A stretch of 64,000 nt of DNA from Saccharopolyspora erythraea NRRL 2338. Its GTDB lineage: Bacteria > Actinomycetota > Actinomycetes > Mycobacteriales > Pseudonocardiaceae. The notes beneath the pieces were generated by a model that saw only the letters and a list, made by a program, of their open reading frames with translations, searched no databases and was not told the DNA's origin. A program made the translations under genes and the position numbers. Shown here in pieces: positions 17,320 to 25,661 of the stretch. Numbering within the stretch: the first letter of the stretch is position 1; each line of letters starts with the position of its first letter. The stretch covers positions 5,383,584 to 5,447,583 of the forward strand of contig NC_009142.1 in NCBI RefSeq assembly GCF_000062885.1, given 5' to 3'.

Positions 17320-18309
17320 TCACTCCCCGAGGCAGCTCAGCGCCTGCATGGCCTCTCGCTCCACGCGGGACAGATCGCCGAGGACAGTGCCTGCCCGCAC
17401 GAGGTCCTCAACATCGCCTGACTCGCCGGCTTTCGCGATCAACGCCGCGGTTTCCGTCCACAGGGTGGCTGCCTCGGTGTACAGCCGGTGGCCGGTGCGC
17501 ATGTGGCGGCTGTCGACAAGTTCGGCGCTTTCGGCGAGGAAGTCGCGGTAGAGGTTGCGGAACAGGGCGCCGCCGGTACCGGCCTTCTCCATCAGGAGGG
17601 CGGCCTGCGGCAGGTCCCGCTGAGGGCTGTCGGTGCGCTGGAGCCATGTGCGTACCAGCTTGCCGGCCTTCTCGATGCCTCGGTGGCCCAGGTTGGCGAT
17701 GGGCGGGTTGAGGAAGGCCTCGGCGCAGGCGGTGATGGCGGGAATGATCTGACCCTGCGGGGACGGCAGGTTCTGCGGAGCGGTGAGGTTGAAGGACCGG
17801 TGCTTGGCGGCCATCGGGCCACGCGCTGCCCTGGCCTGGGCGAGGCTGGTCAGGCTGGTGGACACCGCTCCGCCTTGCTGGTCGGTGTCCACCAGGTAGG
17901 CGTCGCGGTCGTCGTAGCCGTACATGGCGACGACATGACCGCCGAAGTGCACCGGCGACCCGAAGTAGTCCAGGTAGTAGCTGTCGAGCTGCAGGCCCAC
18001 GGGGTGGCCGGCGTCGATGGAGGCCACCACGTTCTCCCATGCCCTTCGGGGCGAGGCGGTCTCCCGCACCACGAGCTCCAGCCCCAGTCCGGTGGCGAGG
18101 TTCCTGGTGAGTTCGAAAGGCTTGACCCGTCCCCCGAGAAACGGAAACCCCATGTTCTTGCTGTCCCAATAGATGAAGGACAGACCGGAGCCGAGGCCGA
18201 AGAGCATGGGCTCGGACAGATCGAGTCCCTGGTGCCGCAGCAGCACCCCCAGGGCTGTCGTCTCGCAGTGCCGCGCACCGCGGGCATCGATGTCTATCAC
18301 CGTGGTCAT
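17320..18309 (-). CDS. BtrH N-terminal domain / DUF4872 protein
   Basis: 329 residues. The N-terminal part matches the BtrH/peptidase-C39-like fold: ARHCETTALGVLLRHQGLDL with a conserved Cys near residue 15, then FGLGSGLSFIYWDS, the histidine in SPVHFGGHVVAMYGYDD and the acidic YLVDTDQQGG. Cys-His-Asp would form the active triad. The C-terminal part is helical (DUF4872). BtrH transfers an acyl side chain from a carrier protein in butirosin synthesis, but most relatives are uncharacterised. There is no biosynthetic cluster around this copy. Convergent with the sugar operon; AGGAG precedes the ATG. Confidence 0.78.
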   Translation of the reverse strand: MTTVIDIDARGARHCETTALGVLLRHQGLDLSEPMLFGLGSGLSFIYWDSKNMGFPFLGGRVKPFELTRNLATGLGLELVVRETASPRRAWENVVASIDAGHPVGLQLDSYYLDYFGSPVHFGGHVVAMYGYDDRDAYLVDTDQQGGAVSTSLTSLAQARAARGPMAAKHRSFNLTAPQNLPSPQGQIIPAITACAEAFLNPPIANLGHRGIEKAGKLVRTWLQRTDSPQRDLPQAALLMEKAGTGGALFRNLYRDFLAESAELVDSRHMRTGHRLYTEAATLWTETAALIAKAGESGDVEDLVRAGTVLGDLSRVEREAMQALSCLGE

Positions 18310-18559
18310 GCCATGCTCTCCTGGACGGGGACGATCAGCCGGGGCGTCAGCCCGTCTTCGGCTTGCCCCTCGTCACTTCATAGCCGGGCAGACCGTCCTC
18401 CGCCAGCCGTCCGGCATCTCCACCGTGCCTGGTCCCTGCTGAGCCGTTCGGCCAGCCGGCCCCAGCGGGGCTTCTCACCCCTTCGGCAGCCGCTCAGCGT
18501 CAGCCCCGTAGGGCATGATCGGGGTCCGCAACTCACTGCGAGCCCCTGGGGGAGCCCAA

Positions 18560-18892
18560 GTGAATACGCTCAAGCGCTCGCGCCCCGCTCCACGAGTCGG
18601 CAAACCGGTCGCTGTCCTCGCCACGGTGCTGGCGCTGGGGCTGACCGGCTGCTCCGACCAGCTCGGTGACCGGGGCGGTAAAGAGGGCTCACCACCGGAC
18701 CTCATCGGCGACGTCGACTACGTAGAGGTCTACCGCAACGCCGACGGCTTCCCGAACGTCGCGCGGGTGTGCGTCCAAGGGCTCGCCTTCGCGACCAGCT
18801 CGTCCGGCCGAGGCGAGTCGTCGGGAGCCACTCCCGTCATCCGCGTACCCGAGTGGGACGGCTTCTGCGCGCAGAAGCTGGCCCGACCCTGA
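18560..18892 (+). CDS. small lipoprotein of unknown function
   Basis: 110 residues with a basic N-terminus, a hydrophobic stretch AVLATVLALGLTGC ending in a lipobox (LTGC, Cys near residue 27), then a short acidic/glycine linker and a compact domain with two cysteines (RVCVQG and GFCAQK) that could form a disulfide. The GTG start follows GGGGGAG by 6 bases. Exported and membrane-anchored by prediction; function unknown. Confidence 0.72.
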   Translation: MNTLKRSRPAPRVGKPVAVLATVLALGLTGCSDQLGDRGGKEGSPPDLIGDVDYVEVYRNADGFPNVARVCVQGLAFATSSSGRGESSGATPVIRVPEWDGFCAQKLARP

Positions 18893-18926
18893 GCGACCGA
18901 CGTCACTTGTTCGCGAGGCAGCTTGA

Positions 18927-19550
18927 TCACACCGCCACGGTCAGCACGGCGAGTGTGGCGATCACCGCGCTGGAGGTGAGCGCCGTGCCCAGTCGGCCGC
19001 GGCGGCCGGTGAGCGTGCGCCCCAGCAGCGCTCCGCCACTGGCGATGAGAAGCTGCCAGCTCGCCGACGCGGTGAACGCGGCGGCCACGAACAGCAACCG
19101 CTCCGGCCAGGTGTCCGCGATGCTCGCCTGGCCGCCCACGACCACCGCGACGAAGTAGATGATCGTGGTGGGATTCAGCAGTGTCATCGCAACGAGCGCC
19201 GCATACGCGCGGGCAGGACTCAGCGAACCTTCGAAACGTCCGTCCGGCTGGGGAATCCGGTACCGGCGCACCGCGCCGACCGTGATCTGCACGGCCACCC
19301 CGACCAGCACCCCGGCGGCGATCCATCGCAGCCCATCCGCGACAGGTGTGACCACCCGGACCAGCGCGCCGCCGCCGACCACGGCGACCAGCGCGTACAC
19401 GCCGTCCACAGTCGCAACGCCGAGAGCCGCCGCCACACCGACACGCCACGAGGTGCGGGCGGTCAACACGACGAGAAAGGCACCGACCGCACCGACCGGG
19501 ATCGCGATCCCATACCCGGCCAACAACCCCGCGACGACTGCGGCCGTCAC
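18927..19550 (-). CDS. LysE/RhtB family exporter
   Basis: 207 residues and six hydrophobic segments. The LysE signature near the N-terminus is GYGIAIPVGAVGAFLVVLTA, and LVAMTLLNPTTIIYFVAVVV is the conserved NPxxxxxF-type motif of the second half. The family exports amino acids and related cations. GTG start with no obvious ribosome-binding site. It lies tail to tail with the small lipoprotein gene. Confidence 0.85.
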   Translation of the reverse strand: MTAAVVAGLLAGYGIAIPVGAVGAFLVVLTARTSWRVGVAAALGVATVDGVYALVAVVGGGALVRVVTPVADGLRWIAAGVLVGVAVQITVGAVRRYRIPQPDGRFEGSLSPARAYAALVAMTLLNPTTIIYFVAVVVGGQASIADTWPERLLFVAAAFTASASWQLLIASGGALLGRTLTGRRGRLGTALTSSAVIATLAVLTVAV

Positions 19551-19775
19551 GGCAGCGACGTGTCGCGCCTGCCCGACGGAACCGCCTGCTGCTGGTCAGC
19601 CACGGACACTCCACGAGCCAGCAGCAGGGTTACCGGAACGGTCGCAGTCATGGTGCGATCGTGGCTGCTCGGTCCCGGCTGTGGCAATCCATTAACCGCG
19701 CAGTCCCGACGCACGGCAATGCACTGCCCGTTCGAGCGGTGCCTTGCCTCGCGCCGGGCCGCCACAACTTGGCGC

Positions 19776-19794
19776 TAGTGTCGTGAGTCGTTAA
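19776..19794. repeat. solo IS630-type terminal inverted repeat
   Basis: TAGTGTCGTGAGTCGTTAA is identical to the reverse complement of the right terminus of the IS630 element at 49539-50666, including the TA target. No transposase accompanies it. Ignoring the IS5 insertion, it would lie inside a stem TGGCGCTA / TAAGCGCCA. Probably the scar of a former insertion. Confidence 0.6.
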
Positions 19795-20687
19795 GACCGC
19801 ATCTCATTTGGGTGTGTTTCCAGGCAGGCGATATGTTGATCAATTGTGAGTGATGTGGAGAGGTGGTGCCCAGAGCCGTTGTGGCTGCTGGCGCGTCCGT
19901 TGTTGCCTGATGCGCCGCAACGCCACCAAGGCGGGGGTCGGCGTCGGCTGGACGACCGCGCGGTGCTGGCTGCGATCCTGTACGTGCTGCAGACCGGGTG
20001 TGCCTGGTCGGCGCTGCCCACCTCGTTCGCGGTCAGCGCTCCCACCGCCCACCGCCGGTTCACCGAATGGGTCCAAGCGGAGGTGTTCAGCCAGCTGCAC
20101 CAGGCGCTGCTGGACCTGTTGGGCACCGCCGGGGCGATCGACTGGTCGCGCGCGTCGGTCGACAGCATGCACGTCCGCGCGGTCAAAGGGGGGACCCGAC
20201 CGGCCCCAGCCCGGTAGATCGAGGCAAGCCTGGCTCCAAGATCCACGCGATGAGCGAACGCGGCGGCATTCCACTGGCCGTGGTCGTCTCGGCGGCCAAC
20301 CGCAACGACCACCGGGAGTTGGAGGCCGTAGTCGATTCCGTCGCGCCGGTCAAGGTGCCTACGGGGCGGCCCCGGCGTCGGCCGCACAAACTGCACGGCG
20401 ACAAGGGCTATGACTTCCCGGTTTGCCGGAACGCGTTGCGTCGACGGGGCATCATCGCCCGGATCGCCCGCCGGGGCATCGAGTCGGCCAAGCGACTGGG
20501 ACGCCACCGCTACGTCATCGAACGCACCCTGGAGTGGGTTTCCCGATTCCGTCGGCTGGCGCGCCGCTACGAGCGCAAAGCAGCTCACTACGCGGCATTC
20601 GTCCAACTGGCGTGCGCGGCGATCTGCTACCGCCGAGCTGTCAAGCTGGACCTGTTGATCCATAACAACCCCAAATGAGATGTGGTC
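19795..20687 (+). mobile_element. IS5-family (IS427 group) insertion sequence, full-length copy
   Basis: 893 bp. Terminal inverted repeats start GACC(G/A)CATCTCATTTGGG at both ends. A 3-bp target duplication TAA (19792-19794 and 20688-20690) fits the TNA duplications of the IS427 group. It encodes one transposase in two frames. A shorter copy lies at 38265-39009 in the same orientation. Confidence 0.9.
19846..20678 (+). CDS. IS5-family transposase, two frames joined by -1 frameshifting
   Basis: Frame A begins MSDVERWCPEPLWLLARPLL at 19846 and ends at 20217. Frame B, in the -1 frame, runs on to 20678. The frames would join at the CAAAGGGGGGACC run near 20187, giving ...VKGG then DPTGPSPVDRG. 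The joined protein (about 277 residues) has the DDE residues: D in SVDSMH (frame A), D in LHGDKGYD, E in YVIERTLEW (frame B). Split orfA/orfB with programmed -1 frameshifting is normal in this IS group. Cytoplasmic enzyme acting on the element's own ends. Confidence 0.88.
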
Positions 20688-20690
20688 TAA

Positions 20691-21143
20691 GCGCCACCGC
20701 GTCACCGTCGTGACGGTTCGCTGGTCACAGCGCCTGGGACCAGGCGGTGACAGCGCTGTGGAGCGACCGACCACAGCGCAGTCCACAGCTCCGCAGTCCC
20801 ACAGGACGGGAACGGAGGAGCGCGGCAGGCTGCAGCGCAAGTGCTCGAGCGGGCTCGACGTTCCACAGACCTACGGGTCGCCACTGTAGCCACGGCTCGT
20901 GACAACTCGTAGCGCACTTCCCGTTCCTGCATGCACGGGTATGCGCGCTCCGGGCGGGATGTGCCGCCAGTGGCCCGTCGTGACGCCGTGGTTCCGGACC
21001 ACTGAGGAATGAGCATGAGTCCGACCGGAGTCCTCAGCGGACAGTGCGAACACCGCCGGGGTGCCGTCGCCGACGACAACGGAGGGACCGCCGCCGCGGC
21101 CGGGGAGTGTGCCGGGCGCACTCTTCGCACGCCCGGAGCGCTC
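20691..21143. other. non-coding gap
   Basis: About 450 bp between the IS5 copy and the NmrA-like gene. Short open frames here have no protein-like composition. There are GC-rich partial dyads (CAGCGC...GCGCTG around 20728-20756) but no run of T that would make a clear terminator. I see no gene. Confidence 0.6.
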
Positions 21144-21989
21144 CTACCGGAAGGCCGGCAGGTTGCGCTCGACCCACTCGCTGAAAGGCTTGGCCGGGCG
21201 GCCGAGGACGTTTCCCACATCGGCGCTGATCGCCTGTTCGGCCGGCAGCGGGAGGCCGAGGATGTCCAAGGTGCCGTCGATGACCTCTTCGGGCATGAAC
21301 CGCGCCATGTGGGCGTGGGCCTGTTCACGGGACAGTTCCACGAAGGCGACTTCCTCGCCCAAGACCCGGGAGATCACCGTGGCCTGCCGGCGCGGGCTGA
21401 CGGCCTCGGGCCCGGTGAGCTCGTACGTACGGCCCGCGTGCCCCTCTTCGCGCAGTGCCACCGCGGCGACCGCGGCGATGTCGGCCGGGTCGACGACGGG
21501 CAATGCCACATCGCCGAACGGGGCGAAGATCGTGCGTTCGGTGCGGACCAGCTCGGCCCAGGCGAGGGCGTTGGAGGCGAATCCGCCCGGGCGCAGGACC
21601 GTGGAGTCCACTCCGGACGCGCGCACGGCGGCCTCGAAGTCGCGCAGGCGGGCGTGCGATGGAGCCTCGGGGCGAGTGGAGTTGATCTGGGAGGAAAGCA
21701 GGACGACGCGCTTGACCCCGGCTTGCAGGGCCACGTCGAGCAGGGCGTCCGGGCTTTCGCCGTGGCTGTTGAGCTCGCCGCCCAGCAGGACGAAGAAGGC
21801 GTCGGCACCGTCGAGGACCGGCCGCATGCTCGCGCTGTTGCCGACGTCGGCCCGGACGTGCCGGATGCCGACGGCGAGTCCGTCGGGCTGAGGACGTCGC
21901 GAGACGGCCACGACGTCCTCACCCGCCTCGGCCAGCAGGGGCACCAAGGTCCGCCCGACGTTTCCGGTCGCGCCTGTCACCACGATCAT
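21144..21989 (-). CDS. NmrA-like NAD(P)-binding (SDR-type) oxidoreductase
   Basis: 281 residues with an N-terminal dinucleotide fold VVTGATGNVGRTLVPLLAEA (GATGxxG), then RHVRADVGNSAS and the KRVVLLSSQINS strand of the atypical/NmrA SDR group. No YxxxK catalytic pair is evident, as usual for NmrA-like sensors or quinone-oxidoreductase-like members. GGGAACTG precedes the ATG. Divergent from a TetR gene with two operator-like repeats between them, so expression is probably repressed by that protein. Confidence 0.87.
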   Translation of the reverse strand: MIVVTGATGNVGRTLVPLLAEAGEDVVAVSRRPQPDGLAVGIRHVRADVGNSASMRPVLDGADAFFVLLGGELNSHGESPDALLDVALQAGVKRVVLLSSQINSTRPEAPSHARLRDFEAAVRASGVDSTVLRPGGFASNALAWAELVRTERTIFAPFGDVALPVVDPADIAAVAAVALREEGHAGRTYELTGPEAVSPRRQATVISRVLGEEVAFVELSREQAHAHMARFMPEEVIDGTLDILGLPLPAEQAISADVGNVLGRPAKPFSEWVERNLPAFR

Positions 21990-22003
21990 CGCAGTTCCCT
22001 TTA

Positions 22004-22080
22004 TTAGTTAGTTGACTGACTAACTCGTACGATAGCACCGGCTCAGCGACGGTTGTCTATAGTTAGTTGGGTGACTGACT
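22004..22080. promoter_or_regulatory. paired operator-like repeats between nmrA-like and tetR genes
   Basis: TTAGTTAGTTGACTGACTAA (22004-22023) is a near-perfect palindrome. A second related site, TAGTTAGTTGGGTGACTGACT, starts near 22060 and runs into the GTG start of the TetR gene. Both match the expectation for TetR autoregulation of a divergent pair. The second site covers the start codon, implying a leaderless or very short-leader mRNA. Confidence 0.72.
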
Positions 22081-22688
22081 CAGCGAAGCCCCGGGCACGG
22101 GCGGCCGACAAGCGCCGACGGCTGACGACCGAGGCGGCGCGGGTCCTGCACGAGCAGGGCGTCGAGCGCACCACCCTCGCCGACATCGCGCGCGCGGCCG
22201 ATGTACCCGTCGGGAACGTCTACTACTACTTCAAGACCAAGGACGAGCTGGTCATGGCCGCGCTCTCCGAGCACAGCGCGCACCTGGACGAGCTCACCAG
22301 CCGCCTGGACCAGCTACCCGACCCGCGCGACCGCCTCAAAGCCCTCGTCGAGGCCTGGATCGACCAGCGCGATGTCGCCGCCCGACACGGCTGCCCCACC
22401 GGCACCCTGGCCGTCGAACTCGACAAACGCACCGACGGAACCCTCGATGCGCAGGCCGGCACGGTGATCCGGCGCCTGCTGGAATGGGCCGGACACCAGT
22501 TCCGCGCCTTGGGCCTGCCCGACCCGGATGACCTCGCCGTCGCCTTCGTCTCCGCGTACCAGGGCATGTCGCTGCTGGCCAACGCCCTGCGCGACCCGGA
22601 CATCATGATGCGCCAGGGAGCCCGTCTCCACCGTTGGCTCGACTCCCTCGATGCCGGGGACCAGACCGGGAACAGCGGAGCCGGTTGA
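22071..22688 (+). CDS. TetR family transcriptional regulator
   Basis: 205 residues from GTG 22071. The TetR_N HTH is at residues ~15-60: EQGVERTTLADIARAADVPV then GNVYYYFKTKDELVMAAL. The C-terminal ligand domain is helical with CPTGTLAVELDKR, a Cys near residue 109. A TTG 18 bases upstream would extend the protein into the operator, so the GTG is preferred. Likely represses itself and the divergent NmrA-like gene, perhaps sensing a redox-active or electrophilic compound. Confidence 0.9.
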   Translation: MTDSAKPRARAADKRRRLTTEAARVLHEQGVERTTLADIARAADVPVGNVYYYFKTKDELVMAALSEHSAHLDELTSRLDQLPDPRDRLKALVEAWIDQRDVAARHGCPTGTLAVELDKRTDGTLDAQAGTVIRRLLEWAGHQFRALGLPDPDDLAVAFVSAYQGMSLLANALRDPDIMMRQGARLHRWLDSLDAGDQTGNSGAG

Positions 22689-22787
22689 CGCTCCGCCGGC
22701 ACTCGCACCTCCACCGAAAGGCCACTGTGGACCCGACGGGCACCGCCCTCGTCCACCGGGACGTCGCAGCGGTGCGCCGGGCCGGCT

Positions 22788-23828
22788 TCAGCCGACGAAC
22801 CGGCGGATGCTGTTGACGTCCCCGATCTCGTCGAGCTCTTCCACGGTGACGTCCTGGCCTTCGGTGGGGGCGTGCACCACCTTGCCCCCGCCGATGTACA
22901 TCGCGTTGTGGCTGGCCGAGCTGTAGTAGAACACCACGTCCCCGGGCCTGAGATCGCTCCGCGAGACACCGCGGCCTTCGCTGACCTGCGACTTGGTGGA
23001 CCCGGGCACGTCCACCCCGGCCTGCTTGTACGACCACTGCACCAGCCCGGAGCAGTCGAACTGGCTCGGGCCCTTGGCACCGAAGACATAGGGCGAACCC
23101 TGCTTGCCCAGCGCGGCGTTGACCGCTTGGACCGCCGCCCCGGCCCCGGCGATCGAGCCGACGTTGCTGCTCTCACCGGACAAGGAGTCCTGCTCGGCCG
23201 GGCTCAACCGGTCGTACTGCTGCTTGACCCGGGCGACCTCGGCGTCCATCGCGCCCTTCCTCGCGGCGATCTCGCCGGTGATCCGCGCGGCGTCGGCCTC
23301 GGCCCTCGCGGCACGCCCGCGGGCGTCCTGCGCCCGCCGCTGCGCGTCCTCGGCCTGGTGCGTGGCATCGGACAGCCGCGAGATCGCCTCGTTGTTGTCC
23401 TTGGCCAGAACCTCGATGACCGACGCCCGATCGAGGAAGTCGTCGGGGCTCTCGCTGACCAGCAAAGCGGAAAGCTGGTTCACCCGCGCTCCCTGGTACG
23501 ACGCGCGAGTGAGCTGGTCGACCTCCCCGCGGAACCGTTCCTCCTCCGTTCGGGCCTGGTCAGCCACCCGCTGGGCCGTGTCCGCCTCCGTGGTGGCCCG
23601 GTCCAGGTCGGCCTTGCGCGCCGCGTGATCGTCCTGCGCCTTCTTGTACTCCTCGGTGAGGAGCTCGGCGTTGCGAGACAGATCACGAAGCTGCCGCTGC
23701 GCCTCCGACAGCGTGTTCGGCGTGCCCGGTTGAGCCAGCGCGGGACCGGAGCTGACACCGACACTCGTGGCCACGGCGGTGAGGGCGACAGCACCGCACA
23801 CGGTTCGTTTCAGCTCGGAGCGGACCAT
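22788..23828 (-). CDS. NlpC/P60 (C40) cell-wall hydrolase, RipA-like
   Basis: 346 residues. Signal peptide with VALTAVATSVGVSSGPALA, then a coiled coil from about residue 40 to 190, rich in Ala/Glu/Arg (EAQRQLRDLSRNAELL). The C-terminal NlpC/P60 domain carries the triad: Cys in FDCSGLVQWSYKQAG, His in SASHNAMYIGGG and His in KVVHAPTEG. It hydrolyses peptidoglycan stem peptides outside the cell; the coiled coil usually docks to FtsX-like or envelope partners. ATG 23828 is chosen because it starts the signal peptide; an extension to 23861 is possible. Confidence 0.92.
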   Translation of the reverse strand: MVRSELKRTVCGAVALTAVATSVGVSSGPALAQPGTPNTLSEAQRQLRDLSRNAELLTEEYKKAQDDHAARKADLDRATTEADTAQRVADQARTEEERFRGEVDQLTRASYQGARVNQLSALLVSESPDDFLDRASVIEVLAKDNNEAISRLSDATHQAEDAQRRAQDARGRAARAEADAARITGEIAARKGAMDAEVARVKQQYDRLSPAEQDSLSGESSNVGSIAGAGAAVQAVNAALGKQGSPYVFGAKGPSQFDCSGLVQWSYKQAGVDVPGSTKSQVSEGRGVSRSDLRPGDVVFYYSSASHNAMYIGGGKVVHAPTEGQDVTVEELDEIGDVNSIRRFVG

Positions 23829-23865
23829 GAATACACCACTTTCACTTGCGGAATCGTCCAATGCA

Positions 23866-24147
23866 CAACCGTGCCGAATGCCCCAGGGGCCGGGGCCGCC
23901 ACCAGACCGGCGGGGAGCAGGGTCACACTCGACGCCGCGGCAACGCGCACAGGGCCGAAGCGGTCGACCAGGAAACCGCTGAGAGGAGAAGGCAGATACA
24001 TCGCTCCAACATGCACGGCGATGACCACACCGGCAGCGGCGGCGGAGTGGCCGTGGCCCATGCGGGCCAGCGTCCTGTCCTGGTCATGATCGCGACCATG
24101 ACCATCTGGGTCAATCCCATCACACCGGCGCCCGAAACCAGCATGGG
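23866..24147 (-). pseudogene. relic of an MFS transporter
   Basis: About 280 bp encode, in two frames, a fragment of a major-facilitator protein: GVMGLTQMVMVAIMT, then after a frame change VVIAVHVGAMYLPSPLSGFL and VDRFGPVRVAAASSVTLLPA. It matches the middle of the MFS gene at 44878-46214 (IGIHVGAMYLPSLVTGALVD), so a transporter of the same type once stood here. Both ends are missing. Confidence 0.7.
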
Positions 24148-24371
24148 GCGGGTGCCGTCCCGGCGTGGGCCCCATCGTCGCTGGGCAGGGCGTGGCGACT
24201 ACACAGCAGCTACAGGTGGGTGATCAGGAATGCACATACGGTGACGGGTGTTCCTCGGAGCCCCTTGTGGTATTCCCGCATCGTGGACTGACGCGTCCTC
24301 AGTGGACGGTGCCTGGCCCTCCAGGTCCCTGAGGAGGTTGCCGACGCCCGCACGATGGTGCGCTCCGCTGG

Positions 24372-25646
24372 TCACCAGCGGGGTTTGCGGAGCTCGTAGG
24401 CCGGGTCGATCCGCCGCATGTAGCCGGTGTCGTCCCGGTCCCGGATTCCGCAGCGCAGGAACTGCTCGTGCAGCGCGCCGAGCTTGTCCCGGTCGAGCTC
24501 GACACCGAGACCCGGCGCGGTCGGGACGGCGACCGCGCCCTCGCTGAAGGTCAGCGCGCCGGGCTTCACGACGTCCTCCTCCTGGTCCTTCCACGGCCAG
24601 TGCGTGTCGCAGGCGTAGGTGAGGTTGGGGGTCGCGGCGGCGAGGTGGGTCATGGCCGCCAGACTGATCCCGAGGTGGCTGTTGGAGTGCATGGACAGGC
24701 TCATGCCGAAGGTCTCGCAGATGCCCGCGAGCAGCCGCGAGCGCCGCAGGCCGCCCCAGAAGTGGTGGTCGGAGAGCACCACTCGCACCGCGTTCCGCCG
24801 GATGCCGGGGTCCAGATCGGCGAAGCTGACGACCGCCATGTTCGTGGCGAGCGGCATCGGGAGCTTCCGCGCGACCTCGGCCATGCCCTCGATGCCGCCG
24901 GTCGGGTCCTCGAGGTACTCCAGGACGCCGTCGAGCTTCCGGCCGACGCGGATCGACGTGTCCACCGTCCACGCCGCGTTGGGGTCCAGCCGCAGCGGCA
25001 TCCCGGGGAAGGCCTCGGCGAGGGCCTTGATCGCCGCGATCTCCTCGTCCGGCTCGAAGACCCCGCCCTTGAGCTTGATCGCGGAGAAGCCGTAGTCGTC
25101 GATCATCCGGCGGGCCTGCGCGACGACGCCGTCCGGATCCAAGGCAGCGCCCCAGGTGTCCGGCTCGGCGCCGGGGTGCCCGGCCCACTTGTAGAACAGG
25201 TAGGCGGAGTAGTCGATCCGGTCCCGCACCGCTCCCCCGAGCAGGCTGCTCACCGGGAGCCCGGTGGCCTTGCCCTGGATGTCCAGGCAGGCGACCTCGA
25301 ACGGGGAGAACACGGCGTCGGCGGTGCTGGAGTCGGTGACCATCCCGGCCATCCCGTGCCCGCCGGTGCCGGAGTCACCCTGCAGCGAGGTGCGGACCCG
25401 GCCCGCCAGCGCGTTGAGGTCCCAGACGTCCGTGCCGGTCACCAGCTCGGCGGCCCGCCGGAGCCGCTCGAGGTGCTTGGTGTCACCGTAGGTCTCGCCG
25501 AGGCCGCTCAGCCCTTCGTCCGTGCGGATCTCGACGATCGCGCGGATCGCGAACGGCTCGTGCACCCCCACCGCGTTGAGCAGCGGCGGGTCCTGGAATG
25601 CGACGGGGGTGATCTCGACGTCGGCGATGCGCTGCCTGGTCGGCAT
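24372..25646 (-). CDS. gudD: glucarate dehydratase (enolase superfamily)
   Basis: 424 residues, close to the family's length of about 445. Enolase-superfamily, glucarate-dehydratase subgroup: the catalytic lysine motif IKLKGG, first metal ligand LRLDPNAAW, YLEDPTGG, then DHHFWGG and the His of the His-Asp dyad in SMHSNSHLGISLAAMTH. The N-terminal capping domain has NAVGVHEPFAIRAIVEIRTD. It dehydrates D-glucarate (and perhaps L-idarate) to 5-keto-4-deoxyglucarate in the cytoplasm. Last in an operon after an ACS-type MFS transporter of the kind that imports sugar acids. No downstream aldolase is in view. Confidence 0.9.
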   Translation of the reverse strand: MPTRQRIADVEITPVAFQDPPLLNAVGVHEPFAIRAIVEIRTDEGLSGLGETYGDTKHLERLRRAAELVTGTDVWDLNALAGRVRTSLQGDSGTGGHGMAGMVTDSSTADAVFSPFEVACLDIQGKATGLPVSSLLGGAVRDRIDYSAYLFYKWAGHPGAEPDTWGAALDPDGVVAQARRMIDDYGFSAIKLKGGVFEPDEEIAAIKALAEAFPGMPLRLDPNAAWTVDTSIRVGRKLDGVLEYLEDPTGGIEGMAEVARKLPMPLATNMAVVSFADLDPGIRRNAVRVVLSDHHFWGGLRRSRLLAGICETFGMSLSMHSNSHLGISLAAMTHLAAATPNLTYACDTHWPWKDQEEDVVKPGALTFSEGAVAVPTAPGLGVELDRDKLGALHEQFLRCGIRDRDDTGYMRRIDPAYELRKPRW

Positions 25647-25661
25647 CGGCAGGTCCTCTCC

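Noticed and set aside
20691-21143. A second IS or MITE after the IS5 copy
   Set aside because: Partial GC dyads are present but no terminal repeats or target duplications could be paired.
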